Source: JAHJQZ01 sp963676075
GTDB lineage: Bacteria; Pseudomonadota; Alphaproteobacteria; Rhizobiales; Devosiaceae
Direction: 5' to 3'
Assembly: GCA_963676075.2 (NCBI GenBank)
Contig: CAXXNZ010000001.1
Span: forward strand, 248,001 to 312,000
DNA: 64,000 nt
The notes beneath the pieces were generated by a model that had not been told where the DNA came from, ran no database searches, and was given only the letters and a program-made list of their open reading frames with translations. The translations under genes were made by a program, and so were the position numbers. The stretch's first letter is position 1. The number at the start of each line of letters is the position of its first letter. This document shows positions 25,630-33,726 of the stretch, piece after piece.

Positions 25630-27117
25630 CTAGCCAGCCTTGCGCGGTGTCAGCCTTTCGGTCACGTCCTCGGCGCCGGCAGATCCGCCCTCGTGGTATT
25701 CGGCGTCCTGGTTGACACCCCAGGTGTCGTAGATCTCGGCACCGGCGAGGATGTTGCGGGCGGTCAAAAGGCCCGTCATCATCGCGTGATCCTGGTTGTT
25801 GTACTTGTGCATGCCGTTGCGGCCGGCCAGGTGCAGGTTGGTAAAGCGCTCCGTGAGCCCTTCGCGGATGGTGTCGACATGGAACTGGTACATGTCGTCA
25901 TAGACCGGATAGGCCTTTTTCTGCCGGACCACTGAGCCGTCGATGATGGCGTCCTCGGCAACCAGCCCAAGCCGGGCGATTTCGGATTTGGCCAGTTCGA
26001 TCAGCTCGCTGTCGGGCGCCGACCACAATCCGTCGCCCTCGAAGCAGAAATATTCCATGCCATAACAGGCGGTGTCGGGATCGGGGACCATGTCCGGCGA
26101 CCACGACTTGAAGTTCTGGATGCGTCCGACCTTCACGTCAGGGTCGTGGATGTAGATCCAGTTGTCGGTGAACCGTTCCTTGCCACGGGCGATCAACCCG
26201 ATGATGAGGAAGTCGCGATACTTGAGACCAGCAGTAGCCTGCTGCATGGCGGGATCAGTATCGGCGCCGACGAGTTTGACGAGCTCGTTCATCGCCATGG
26301 ACGAGACGACATGAGCGGCGGTGATCTTTTGTTCCCTGCCATCGGCATCGGTGACAATGGCGACCCAGCGGCCGGTCTCGGCATGCTGGGTGAGCCGGGT
26401 GATGGTCGACCCCATCAGAACCGTGCCGCCGTTTTCGACGATCCTGTCGCGAGCGCGTTCCCACATCTGGCCAGGGCCGAGGCGGGGATAACGGAAGGAA
26501 TTGATCAGCGTTTTGATGACGCCGGATTTGTCGCCCTTGGGCTTTTTCGTGAGGCCGAAACTCGACAGGATAGCCGAGGCAAGACTCAACCCCTTGATAC
26601 GCTGGGCGGCCCAGTCGGCTGAAATCTCGGAGCAGTCCATGCCCCAGACCTTTTCGGTGTAGGTCTTGAAGAAAATCTGGAACAGGCGCCGGCCGAAATT
26701 GTTGACCACCCACTGCTCAAAATTCTTAGCCGGCAGGGTGGGATTGAGACGGGCCCAGCCATAGGACAGGACACAGCGCACAGCCTCGATGGGGCCGAGC
26801 TTGACCAGCGCATCCATGGCGCGCAGCGGATAATCGAACAGCTTGCGCTTGTAGAAGATGCGGCTCGAACGCGGACGCTCGAGCAGTTCGTCGCCCAACA
26901 GTTCTGTCCACAGATCCTCTATCTCCGCGCTCTTGGAAAAGAAGCGGTGGCCGCCGATGTCGAAGCGGTAGCCCTTGTAGACGACGGTGCGCGAAATGCC
27001 GCCGACATAGGCCGGGTCGCGCTCGATGATGGCGACGGAGCGTCCGGCCTTGGTCAGTTCGTATCCGGTGGTCAGGCCGGCGGGGCCGGCACCGATGATC
27101 AGGGTCTCGACATGCAT
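25630..27117 (-). CDS. NAD(P)/FAD-dependent oxidoreductase, UDP-galactopyranose-mutase-like
   Basis: The 495-residue flavoprotein begins MHVETLIIGAGPAGLTTGYE, the FAD dinucleotide fold GxGxxG, then GGISRTVVYKGYRFDIGGHRFFS. That segment and the C-terminal LAGRNGMHKYNNQDHAMMTG are found in amine-oxidase-superfamily proteins annotated as UDP-galactopyranose-mutase-like in polysaccharide clusters. Classical mutases are about 370-400 residues, so this longer form may catalyse a different redox or mutase step on a sugar. The start ATG at 27117 overlaps the gtrA stop by one base (TGATG), and the GT-C gene follows three bases later. Confidence 0.75.
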   Translation of the reverse strand: MHVETLIIGAGPAGLTTGYELTKAGRSVAIIERDPAYVGGISRTVVYKGYRFDIGGHRFFSKSAEIEDLWTELLGDELLERPRSSRIFYKRKLFDYPLRAMDALVKLGPIEAVRCVLSYGWARLNPTLPAKNFEQWVVNNFGRRLFQIFFKTYTEKVWGMDCSEISADWAAQRIKGLSLASAILSSFGLTKKPKGDKSGVIKTLINSFRYPRLGPGQMWERARDRIVENGGTVLMGSTITRLTQHAETGRWVAIVTDADGREQKITAAHVVSSMAMNELVKLVGADTDPAMQQATAGLKYRDFLIIGLIARGKERFTDNWIYIHDPDVKVGRIQNFKSWSPDMVPDPDTACYGMEYFCFEGDGLWSAPDSELIELAKSEIARLGLVAEDAIIDGSVVRQKKAYPVYDDMYQFHVDTIREGLTERFTNLHLAGRNGMHKYNNQDHAMMTGLLTARNILAGAEIYDTWGVNQDAEYHEGGSAGAEDVTERLTPRKAG

Positions 27118-27581
27118 CAGCGTACGACTTTCATCTGGCGCAGACGGTGCGTGATGCCGCCGGCAAAGGAAATGTGCTTGTGAGCGAAGAAGGAATAGAA
27201 GGTGACGATGCCCATGGCGCCGATGGCGGCCAGGCGCATCGGCGCGGCATCGAACGGCAGCAGGTTGAGGAAGGCAAAAATCGGCAGCGAGAACAGCCAC
27301 ACCAGCGCATAGGCAACGATCAGCCGCAGCAGCAGCGTGGTCAGCGACACGATGAAAAAGGATCGCATCTGGTCACGGGTCCGCCGCACGTCGGGGGCGA
27401 AGACGAAATTCCGCGACACCCAGAAATTGACGTTCATGCCGACGAGTGCGCCGATGACGACGGTGGCGCCGAAAAGGGCAGGTGCGTGAAAGACGGCAAA
27501 TAGCAGGAGTGCCTGAACAACGACGAAATCAGCCAGACTCGCCAATCCTGCCGAAAGCAGATAACGCCCGAAGGAAAACAT
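27117..27581 (-). CDS. GtrA-family membrane protein (putative polyprenyl-sugar flippase)
   Basis: A 154-residue protein with four hydrophobic segments. MFSFGRYLLSAGLASLADF at the N-terminus and GMNVNFWVSRNFVFAPD in the second half are typical GtrA-family motifs. GtrA proteins are thought to move undecaprenyl-phosphate-linked glucose or related sugars across the inner membrane for O-antigen or teichoic-acid modification. The usual GtrB-like polyprenyl-sugar synthase is not adjacent. ATG 27581 is preferred over the upstream GTG 27596. It leads directly into the flavoprotein gene by a one-base overlap. Confidence 0.82.
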   Translation of the reverse strand: MFSFGRYLLSAGLASLADFVVVQALLLFAVFHAPALFGATVVIGALVGMNVNFWVSRNFVFAPDVRRTRDQMRSFFIVSLTTLLLRLIVAYALVWLFSLPIFAFLNLLPFDAAPMRLAAIGAMGIVTFYSFFAHKHISFAGGITHRLRQMKVVR

Positions 27582-27772
27582 TACGCACACGCACACACTC
27601 GAAAACTTGGTGGCATGCTAAGTGCAAAGATTTAACGGAGCATGAGTCAGCCTCGAGAGAACGCCTGCGAAAGAAAACGTAAAGGCTCACCCGGCAGCCC
27701 AGGTTTCCCTTTGAATTCGTTTTGGTATTTCTCGGATCAACCGATCGGCCGGTGATGCGGCAAGGTCAGGTT

Positions 27773-29209
27773 TCAGCGCGAGAGTCTCGGTTTCTCACCC
27801 GATAGGTATTGCGGTGCAAAGCCCCAGCCGACCTCGTCGAGGAACTCGGTCATGGTGTCGTCGGTGCGGGCCGTGAACTTCAGCACCCAGGCGGGCTGCG
27901 GCGGAGAAGGCGATGGCAATTGTCCGGCGTTCTGAATGTAGACGGCCTCGCTCAGTGCTGTCGGCGCACACAGGACGATGGCGAGAACCTGAAACGCGCG
28001 TGCCATACGTGGTGCTTGCTCGGTGGCAATCTGCTCCACGCATCTCCAGCCGAGTATGAACAGCGGTCCGATCGCTCCGCGCATGACGATATCGCCGTGG
28101 CTGCCGTGCAGGAACGGCAGTACGACGAGCACGGCAAGTGAGGTGGCGGACAAGGGATCGCGTATGATCCGCTTCCCCAGGATCAGGCCGATGGGGATCA
28201 GTTCGACAAACAGGAAGAGGTAGATCGGGGCCAAAAGCTGAACTCTCTCCGGCAGGCATGTGATGCACAGGCTTCCCGTTGGCAGGTCTGTCGACAGGTA
28301 AATCGCCGTCGGCAATGCGATCGCACCGCCAGCCATCGCGCCCAGAATGACCGGCCATGACAAAAGCTGACGGCGCCGTTGCCAGGACATCAGCAGCATG
28401 TGCGGCAGCAGACCGATCATACCGAAGGGCGCCCAGACCGCCAGCGCGCCATAGCCCAGATAAGTCGCAGACGTACCACCCTTGTCAGTGCGGAGAAGCA
28501 GGATAGCAGCGACCAGGAAGGTCGGTATGGCCTGATTGGGCACCCAGGCGATGGATGTGACGAAAGACGAATACTCGAAGGGCGGCCCGCGAAGAGTCGT
28601 GCTCATCCACGGGTCGTAATGGACCCCGAGCCATGGCAGCGCCGGCAGTTGGTTGATCAGCCGCCAGATTTGATCTGCGTAAACATCTGCGCCGCCGATG
28701 ACCATGATCAGGACGATCGCGGCAACATGACCGATCCATGTCTTTCCGATCGCGCCGACGGCCCGGAACACCAAGACGTATCCCAAAAACAGCCATGCCC
28801 CATAGGCGAGGGCAGGAGCGATTGCGGGAATGGCCTTGAGGATCAGGGCCGGAACGAGATAGGCGCCGGTATAATAGCGCAGATACTCGGGGCTGCCCTT
28901 GATCGTTTCGACGACCGGCCAGGGGTGGGTGGTCAATGATTGAAGGACGGCCCAATGCTTGATCCAGTCCCAGGCGAAAGGACCGTCAGGAAAACCAGTC
29001 AGAAAGACGGCCAGTCCGGCCCCGACAAGTGCGATGAGTAGCGGCGCGGCGCCAGGTGACCCGTCGCGCTTGCCATGACTCCAGACGAGGATGAATGCGG
29101 CCGCTGCCAGGATCACAATGGGCACGGCGATGACGGGGGTGAGGAATCCGACAGCGAAGATCAGCGCCGGGACACAGAGATAGAGCAGCGCGGGGCGTAT
29201 GTCGAACAA
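27773..29209 (-). CDS. Large polytopic membrane protein, possible GT-C type, unknown function
   Basis: A 478-residue protein with about 12 hydrophobic segments and no family that I recognise with certainty. After the third segment comes GFPDGPFAWDWIKHWAVLQ, an acidic D-x-x-K-H loop reminiscent of GT-C enzymes, and a second polar loop HYDPWMSTTLRGPPFEYSS. The C-terminal 60 residues are extracytoplasmic or cytosolic and charged (KFTARTDDTMTEFLDEVGWG). It starts five bases after the stop of the small membrane gene upstream, so those two form a pair, and it ends about 190 bases before gtrA. Context suggests glycan synthesis or export. Confidence 0.6.
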   Translation of the reverse strand: MFDIRPALLYLCVPALIFAVGFLTPVIAVPIVILAAAAFILVWSHGKRDGSPGAAPLLIALVGAGLAVFLTGFPDGPFAWDWIKHWAVLQSLTTHPWPVVETIKGSPEYLRYYTGAYLVPALILKAIPAIAPALAYGAWLFLGYVLVFRAVGAIGKTWIGHVAAIVLIMVIGGADVYADQIWRLINQLPALPWLGVHYDPWMSTTLRGPPFEYSSFVTSIAWVPNQAIPTFLVAAILLLRTDKGGTSATYLGYGALAVWAPFGMIGLLPHMLLMSWQRRRQLLSWPVILGAMAGGAIALPTAIYLSTDLPTGSLCITCLPERVQLLAPIYLFLFVELIPIGLILGKRIIRDPLSATSLAVLVVLPFLHGSHGDIVMRGAIGPLFILGWRCVEQIATEQAPRMARAFQVLAIVLCAPTALSEAVYIQNAGQLPSPSPPQPAWVLKFTARTDDTMTEFLDEVGWGFAPQYLSGEKPRLSR

Positions 29210-29214
29210 GAGTG

Positions 29215-29676
29215 TTACTTTTCGATATCGGAAGCGAAAATCATGGTTGTCGCCCGGAACGATGCATCGAGCATGCGTCCTATCGGCGTCGCGACGATGC
29301 GCCCGTCTTCTTCGGTGATGCTCCTGGTGGCTTTTTGTTCGGCAATACGGCGATCGGCGCCTCCGCCGGTTTCAAAGTATTTCTCGAACATATGCCCGAT
29401 GTCCTCTCTTGAAAGCCCATCTTCCGACGTCGCGATCCGATCAAGCATTCTTACCGAATAGGAGCGGTCGACGGTCACCGGGATAGTGAAAACGAAAGCA
29501 TAAAACGCCAAAAAGACGAGCATTGCGTCCTTCCAGTCCTTGCCGACCAAGCCGTGAATCGCAAAAGCGATCAGGCCGACGACGACACCCTGATAGAACA
29601 TGATCCCCTGGGGCTGAACATGTCGCAGGATTATGAATGCGAGCACGGCAACCAGAAAATAGATGATCAATTTCAT
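29215..29676 (-). CDS. Small membrane protein with charged winged-helix-like tail, unknown function
   Basis: A 153-residue protein: three hydrophobic segments within residues 1-70 (MKLIIYFLVAVLAFIIL, then GVVVGLIAFAIHGLVG, then AMLVFLAFYAFVFTIPV), followed by a soluble tail of about 80 residues. The tail begins TVDRSYSVRMLDRIATSED and contains DRRIAEQKATRSI and DGRIVATPIGR, a layout similar to small winged-helix modules (helix, helix, then a wing-like strand pair). I know of no assigned function for the family. It precedes the larger membrane protein by five bases, so the two are probably translated together and may form a complex. Confidence 0.55.
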   Translation of the reverse strand: MKLIIYFLVAVLAFIILRHVQPQGIMFYQGVVVGLIAFAIHGLVGKDWKDAMLVFLAFYAFVFTIPVTVDRSYSVRMLDRIATSEDGLSREDIGHMFEKYFETGGGADRRIAEQKATRSITEEDGRIVATPIGRMLDASFRATTMIFASDIEK

Positions 29677-29894
29677 GATGCGGTCCGTTTGTCGGCCTGC
29701 CTACGCAAAGGGGCGCAGATGCGCTGCGCATCCGCACAGTGGCCCCAGCGTGCTTAATTATGTCTGACCTGAGCTTTCCAGGACGGGGCAAGCCAGCTTG
29801 CACGCGATCGCCCAAGACCTGATATCTCATATCGGTTTCGATGATGGGTGCCGTGCCCGGCAGACCTGTGTCGATGCCGTTCGCGAATCGGCCG

Positions 29895-30110
29895 TCAGTG
29901 TCGATTGCCGTCGGCCGTCAGCCAGTTCAGCACCGCCAAACGGCAGGCAGAGGCGAGGTTTTCGCCGGTTCGGGCGCTGTCGATCTCGGCGACAAGCGCG
30001 GAAAGCGTGAGCGCTCGGGTTGCGGCGAGTTTTTCGAGTGCGGCCCAGAATTCTGGTTCGAGCGCAATCGACGTCCGGTGTCCTTCGATGGAGAACGAAC
30101 GCTTGCGCAC
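29895..30110 (-). CDS. Ribbon-helix-helix domain protein
   Basis: A 71-residue protein starting from GTG 30110. RSFSIEGHRTSIALEPEFWAALEKLA has the beta-strand-then-helix layout of ribbon-helix-helix DNA-binding proteins, followed by ALTLSALVAEIDS for the second helix. It lies 17 bases downstream of sspB on the same strand, an arrangement common in Alphaproteobacteria. Family members are thought to dimerise through the beta strand and bind DNA; the target here is unknown. The tail ACRLAVLNWL is also conserved in this small family. Confidence 0.75.
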   Translation of the reverse strand: MRKRSFSIEGHRTSIALEPEFWAALEKLAATRALTLSALVAEIDSARTGENLASACRLAVLNWLTADGNRH

Positions 30111-30127
30111 CGTGCCGGAGCTCCGCG

Positions 30128-30625
30128 TTATTTCTTGCGGAAGGAGTCGAGGCTGACGACCTTTTCGCCCGGTTCGGTCGCAACGGTGTCTGTATCGTTC
30201 TCGGCGCCAGCTTCGTCTTCGGACGCCTCGTCACCGGCATCGGTTTCCGCATCGGCGCCGACAAGACCGGCATCGACTTCGAACTTGAGACCGAATTCGA
30301 CCGACGGATCGAAAAAGCCGATGATGGCGGCAAAGGGGATGATCAGGATCTCGGGCCGGTCATCGAAGCTCAACCCGACCTCAAACACCGATTCGTGGAC
30401 CTTTAGATCCCAGAACTGGTTTTGCAGCACGATCGTCATCTCGGCGGGATAGCGCTCGACAAGGCGCGCCGGCAGTCGGACGCCCGGTGCCTGACTGGCA
30501 AAGGAGATGAAGAAGTGATGGTTCCCGGGAAGGCCCGCCTTGGAGACCTCGGTCAGTACCTTGCGCACGACGCCACGCAGGGCCTCCTGGGTGAGAATGT
30601 CGTAACGGATCAGGTCTTCGGTCAT
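30128..30625 (-). CDS. sspB: SspB, adaptor delivering ssrA-tagged proteins to ClpXP (alpha type)
   Basis: The 165-residue protein opens MTEDLIRYDILTQEALRGVV and continues GNHHFFISFASQAPGVRLPARLVERYPAEMTIVLQNQFWDL, the substrate-binding fold of SspB. A variable acidic linker (DAETDAGDEASEDEAGAEND) leads to a conserved short C-terminal peptide (EKVVSLDSFRKK), the expected ClpX-docking element. SspB-alpha tethers tmRNA-tagged proteins to the ClpXP protease. The tmRNA gene itself lies about 120 bases upstream on the same strand. ATG 30625 is chosen; the longer frame to 30688 adds unrelated residues. Confidence 0.93.
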   Translation of the reverse strand: MTEDLIRYDILTQEALRGVVRKVLTEVSKAGLPGNHHFFISFASQAPGVRLPARLVERYPAEMTIVLQNQFWDLKVHESVFEVGLSFDDRPEILIIPFAAIIGFFDPSVEFGLKFEVDAGLVGADAETDAGDEASEDEAGAENDTDTVATEPGEKVVSLDSFRKK

Positions 30626-30741
30626 GGCAGAACAACGGACTCGGAGTTTGTGAAGCAGGCTGCAATAGACGCCAATCGGCGGAACCATTTCAAGACGAAA
30701 AAGCCGGCTTGGTGCAAATCAGGCGTGCGACAGATGTGAGA

Positions 30742-31065
30742 AGGGAAGTGCAGGCTTCTGTTGCCAGGTGCCTGCGAACCCCGCCTGGTCCCTGCTAGAG
30801 GATCAGGACTTCAATTTCCAAGGTTAGCGCCGCATTAAGCAGCGATCGCCTTCGGAGCATAGTTGTCGTTGGCAACTATAAGGTTTGACCCGATAACGGT
30901 GGTATCATGCCGAGCAAAAACACACCCTTTACGCCCTCGTCGATCCTATTTCGCCCCCATGCATCCCGTCCAACGCCGGTGAGATGATGGTGGAGGCGCC
31001 GGGTACCGCCCCCGGGTCCGATGGGTTTATTACGATGGCCATTTATCGCCATAGCCCTTGCGGGC
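30742..31065 (-). ncRNA. ssrA: Circularly permuted two-piece tmRNA (ssrA)
   Basis: Read leftward, the acceptor piece comes first. It ends with T-stem CCGGG / CCCGG around a seven-base loop (31015-30999), acceptor strand CGCCTCC (30998-30992), discriminator A, then encoded CCA (30990-30988). A 29-base spacer follows, then the coding piece starting GGGGGCG (30958-30952), which pairs with CGCCTCC and has the alanine-identity G3-U70 wobble. The next bases, AAATAGGATCGACG, match the tmRNA D-region. The resume codon GCC (30873) opens the tag frame ANDNYAPKAIAA, ending TAA at 30835. An H-type pseudoknot (CCAGG/CCTGG interleaved with GCAGGC/GCCTGC) lies near 30787-30750. The 3' boundary near 30742 is approximate. 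tmRNA rescues stalled ribosomes and tags products for proteolysis. Confidence 0.95.
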
Positions 31066-31071
31066 AAGACC

Positions 31072-31100
31072 AATATAGGCGCTCCGGACGAGGGTTGCAA
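31072..31100 (-). promoter_or_regulatory. ssrA promoter
   Basis: On the minus strand a -35 box TTGCAA (31100-31095) and a -10 box TATATT (31077-31072) are separated by exactly 17 bases. Transcription would begin near 31065, at the 5' part of the tmRNA acceptor piece. Confidence 0.75.
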
Positions 31101-31173
31101 AGGCTCGCAAGAGAAATTGACCTGATGGCTGGTTTTCGCTGTTTTCCGGCGATGGTGATGAGATCGGCGACCG

Positions 31174-31578
31174 CTAGCTGTCCGCAGCAGAAGGCCTTTT
31201 GCGCCGGGCGACCAGACAGAGCGCAACCGCCATCATCGGTATGGTGAGATATCTGAGGCCGGTGTCGATGAACCAGGTGCCGATATCGGACCCCGACATC
31301 GGCACAAGCACGAGGATATCGAGCCCCCAGTTGATCAGGAGCCAGTAGATGCCGATGGCTAATCCGCCGCCGCACACCATCGGCAGGCGGAAAAAGATCC
31401 AGACCAGAAGTGTCAGCCCGACACCGCTGCCGATGACCACCATAAGCGATTTGAACAGCGGCAAGGGGATGAGAAGCCCCTGAGCCGGGTCGAAAAACGG
31501 AAACGAGGCGATAAACGGGATCAACCAGCTCAGAAGTCCGGCCACAGAAACCCGCCAATTGGTCATGAGTGCGCGCAT
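31174..31578 (-). CDS. Small four-helix membrane protein of unknown function
   Basis: A 134-residue protein with four hydrophobic segments: VAGLLSWLIPFIASFPFF, FKSLMVVIGSGVGLTLLVWIFF, GGGLAIGIYWLLINWGLDIL and YLTIPMMAVALCLVARR. There are few charged residues outside the ends and no family that I can name with confidence. GGAAGA upstream of ATG 31578 supports the start. It lies on the same strand as ssrA and sspB, about 75 bases upstream of the ssrA promoter, and is probably a separate transcript. No functional inference is justified. Confidence 0.6.
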   Translation of the reverse strand: MRALMTNWRVSVAGLLSWLIPFIASFPFFDPAQGLLIPLPLFKSLMVVIGSGVGLTLLVWIFFRLPMVCGGGLAIGIYWLLINWGLDILVLVPMSGSDIGTWFIDTGLRYLTIPMMAVALCLVARRKRPSAADS

Positions 31579-31808
31579 GATCTGTCTTCCTAAAATGCCC
31601 GCATGCTAGGGCCGCATACTGACAGCTATTGGCACCATGTGCGTCGGGCGCGCCGGATCGGGTGGCACTTTCATCCCCGGTTCAGGTGCGGCGGTTGATA
31701 ACGCTGGTGAAACTGGCGCCGGCCATTCGGCGTCACCATATGGTCTTGTCGAGCCGGCAGACTCGTTGCCATTCGAGTGCCCGCCCAGACACTTTCGGGA
31801 CGTGTGAC

Positions 31809-32228
31809 ATGAAACGATTTTTGCTTGTTGCCATGCTGCTGTTTGCGCCGATCATTGCCGGCGCCACGCGGGCGGAGGCGGCTTCGCCTGACGGGGTGTG
31901 GCTGCTCGAATTCCGCGATTCGCTTTTCCGCATCGAACACTGTGATGGCGACAGGCTTTGCGGCACGTTGATCTGGCTGTCCAAGAGCTCATCGACGCCC
32001 GAGAAAGTGAAATATCTCGATCAGATGGTGGTCAAATATGCCAAGCCGACGGGCCCGAACACCTGGCGCGGCGAGATGGATCTGTTGGGCGAACATGTCA
32101 ACGGCACGGTGAAACTGGTCAATGACGACCTGCTGACGCTGACCGGGTGCAAGTTTCTGGTTCTGTGCAAGACCTACGAAATGTATCGCATGCCGCCAGG
32201 CACCACATCGATGGAGCCGGGCACCTGA
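31809..32228 (+). CDS. DUF2147-family secreted protein
   Basis: A 139-residue protein with a signal peptide (MKRFLLVAMLLFAPIIAGA, cleavage near TRAEA). The mature part reads SPDGVWLLEFRDSLFRIEHC and CGTLIWLSKS, then TWRGEMDLLGEHVNGTVKL and GCKFLVLCKTYEMYRM, the pattern of the small beta-barrel DUF2147 family (upper-case blocks around GxW and CG.L.WL). Two cysteine pairs are likely disulfides in the periplasm. Family function is not established. ATG 31809 is chosen because it begins the signal peptide; the open frame begins 60 codons earlier. Confidence 0.75.
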   Translation: MKRFLLVAMLLFAPIIAGATRAEAASPDGVWLLEFRDSLFRIEHCDGDRLCGTLIWLSKSSSTPEKVKYLDQMVVKYAKPTGPNTWRGEMDLLGEHVNGTVKLVNDDLLTLTGCKFLVLCKTYEMYRMPPGTTSMEPGT

Positions 32229-32230
32229 TC

Positions 32231-32320
32231 GATCCAGAGCATGTTCAGGAAAAGTGGCTACCACTTTTCCGGTTCGAACATGCGAGCACTCAAGGACTTA
32301 GGTCTTGTGCTTTGATTCCA
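32231..32320. repeat. Intergenic mosaic repeat, copy C
   Basis: Outer stem GCATGTTC (32239-32246) / GAACATGC (32276-32283) around a perfect ten-pair inner stem GGAAAAGTGG (32248-32257) / CCACTTTTCC (32261-32270). The right flank (GAGCACTCAAGGAC) is the reverse complement of the left flank of copy B, so this copy is inverted relative to it. It starts just after the DUF2147 stop codon. Confidence 0.8.
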
Positions 32321-32455
32321 TCAAAGCCTGACATGACCTGTAAGGGGCGGTGGACGGTCGTTCGCCGCTCTGGCCCTCCGACCATAGGAAACCCGGCATG
32401 CGGACCTGAAGTCATGCCACTGGCGCGATTTCGCGCGGCAGGGCCGCGCCGGTTC

Positions 32456-32776
32456 TCACTCTTCAGGTTCGGTGGTGAAGGTCAGCGGGCAGCTCATGCG
32501 GCGGCCTGCTTCGGTGGCTTCGTCGGCCTTGGTCTCGGCGATCTCCTTGGTGAAGACCGCGACGACGCATGAGCCCTTCTGGTGGGCGGTGAGCATGACC
32601 TTGAGTGCCGCCGGTTCGCTCATCCGGAACACGGACATCAGCACCATCGTCACCACGTCACGCGGTGTGTAGTCGTCGTTGAGCAGGATCACCTTGTGAA
32701 GCTTGGGGCGATCGGCTTTGACCCGGGTGCGGGTTTTGGCTTGGGAGTCTGATCTGTTCATGAAACTGGCCATCAT
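32456..32776 (-). CDS. clpS: ClpS2-type adaptor of ClpA/ClpP (N-degron recognition)
   Basis: A protein of about 106 residues from ATG 32776 (121 if ATG 32821 is used, 101 from ATG 32761). The core LHKVILLNDDYTPRDVVTMVL is the ClpS signature with the NDD motif that binds N-terminal bulky residues, followed by MLTAHQKGSCVVAVFTKEIAETKADEA. The ending CPLTFTTEPEE is typical of the second alphaproteobacterial paralogue, ClpS2, which is encoded away from clpA. It lies about 1.7 kb from ssrA and sspB, the other proteolysis-targeting genes of the window. It is divergent from thyA. Confidence 0.9.
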   Translation of the reverse strand: MMASFMNRSDSQAKTRTRVKADRPKLHKVILLNDDYTPRDVVTMVLMSVFRMSEPAALKVMLTAHQKGSCVVAVFTKEIAETKADEATEAGRRMSCPLTFTTEPEE

Positions 32777-32931
32777 GGTCCGCTGGAGGAGAAGGAAACC
32801 ATTCGGGCGCGCCGAAATCATGGCGGCGCAACATCAGTATATCACGCTCGGGGCGGCAAAGCCAAAGACCGACAGAGTGGATAACGCCGAAATGATGGAA
32901 AGCCGGTTTCGGAATCATCTAAACAGAAGAA

Positions 32932-33726
32932 ATGCGCCAATATCACGATCTGCTGTCACACGTTCTTGAACACGGTATCGACCGGGACGACCGCACCGGC
33001 ACCGGTACGCGCGGTGTTTTCGGTCATCAGATGCGCTTCGACCTGTCGGACGGTTTTCCGCTGCTGACGACCAAGAAGCTGCACTTAAGGTCGATTCTTT
33101 ACGAACTTTTGTGGTTCCTCAACGGCGATTCCAATGTGCGCTGGCTGCAGGAGCGCAAGGTCACCATCTGGGATGAATGGGCCGACGAGAATGGCGATCT
33201 CGGCCCGGTCTATGGCGTGCAATGGCGCTCCTGGCCGGACGGGAAGGGTGGGACGATCGACCAGATCGCCCGACTTATCGACGGCATTCGCAACAATCCC
33301 AATTCGCGCCGCCACATCGTCACCGCCTGGAACCCGGCGGAGATCGAGGAGATGGCGCTGCCGCCCTGCCATGTGCTGTTCCAGTTCTACGTGGCCGACG
33401 GCAAGCTGAGCTGCCAGCTCTACCAGCGCTCCGCCGACATCTTCCTCGGCGTGCCGTTCAACATCGCCTCCTATGCATTCCTCACCCACATGGTGGCTCA
33501 GGTGACGGGGCTCGAGGTGGGGGATTTCGTCCATACGATCGGCGACGCGCATCTTTATACCAACCATTTCCAGCAGGCTCGATTGCAGCTGACGCGGACC
33601 CCGCGCGCATTGCCGAAACTGGTCATCAAACGGCAGCCGGCTTCAATCTTCGATTTCCAGTTCGAGGACTTCGAGATCGTTGGCTATGAGGCCGATCCGA
33701 CCATCAAGGCGCCGATCGCGGTATGA
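32932..33726 (+). CDS. thyA: Thymidylate synthase
   Basis: The 264-residue enzyme has the catalytic cysteine Cys146 in ALPPCHVLFQFYV, dUMP-binding arginines in QRSADIFLGVPFNIASY, and the N-terminal GTRGVFGHQMRFDL loop. It methylates dUMP to dTMP with methylene-tetrahydrofolate, leaving dihydrofolate. Length matches the E. coli enzyme exactly. A MazG-like gene overlaps its stop codon (ATGA), and folA, which regenerates tetrahydrofolate, lies about 1.9 kb downstream on the same strand, so this is a nucleotide/folate cluster. Confidence 0.97.
   Translation: MRQYHDLLSHVLEHGIDRDDRTGTGTRGVFGHQMRFDLSDGFPLLTTKKLHLRSILYELLWFLNGDSNVRWLQERKVTIWDEWADENGDLGPVYGVQWRSWPDGKGGTIDQIARLIDGIRNNPNSRRHIVTAWNPAEIEEMALPPCHVLFQFYVADGKLSCQLYQRSADIFLGVPFNIASYAFLTHMVAQVTGLEVGDFVHTIGDAHLYTNHFQQARLQLTRTPRALPKLVIKRQPASIFDFQFEDFEIVGYEADPTIKAPIAV

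Noticed and set aside
30859..30879. ATAGTTG...CAACTAT inverted repeat taken at first for a MarR-type operator
   Set aside because: It falls within the tmRNA coding piece at the resume codon and first tag codons, which explains the pairing.
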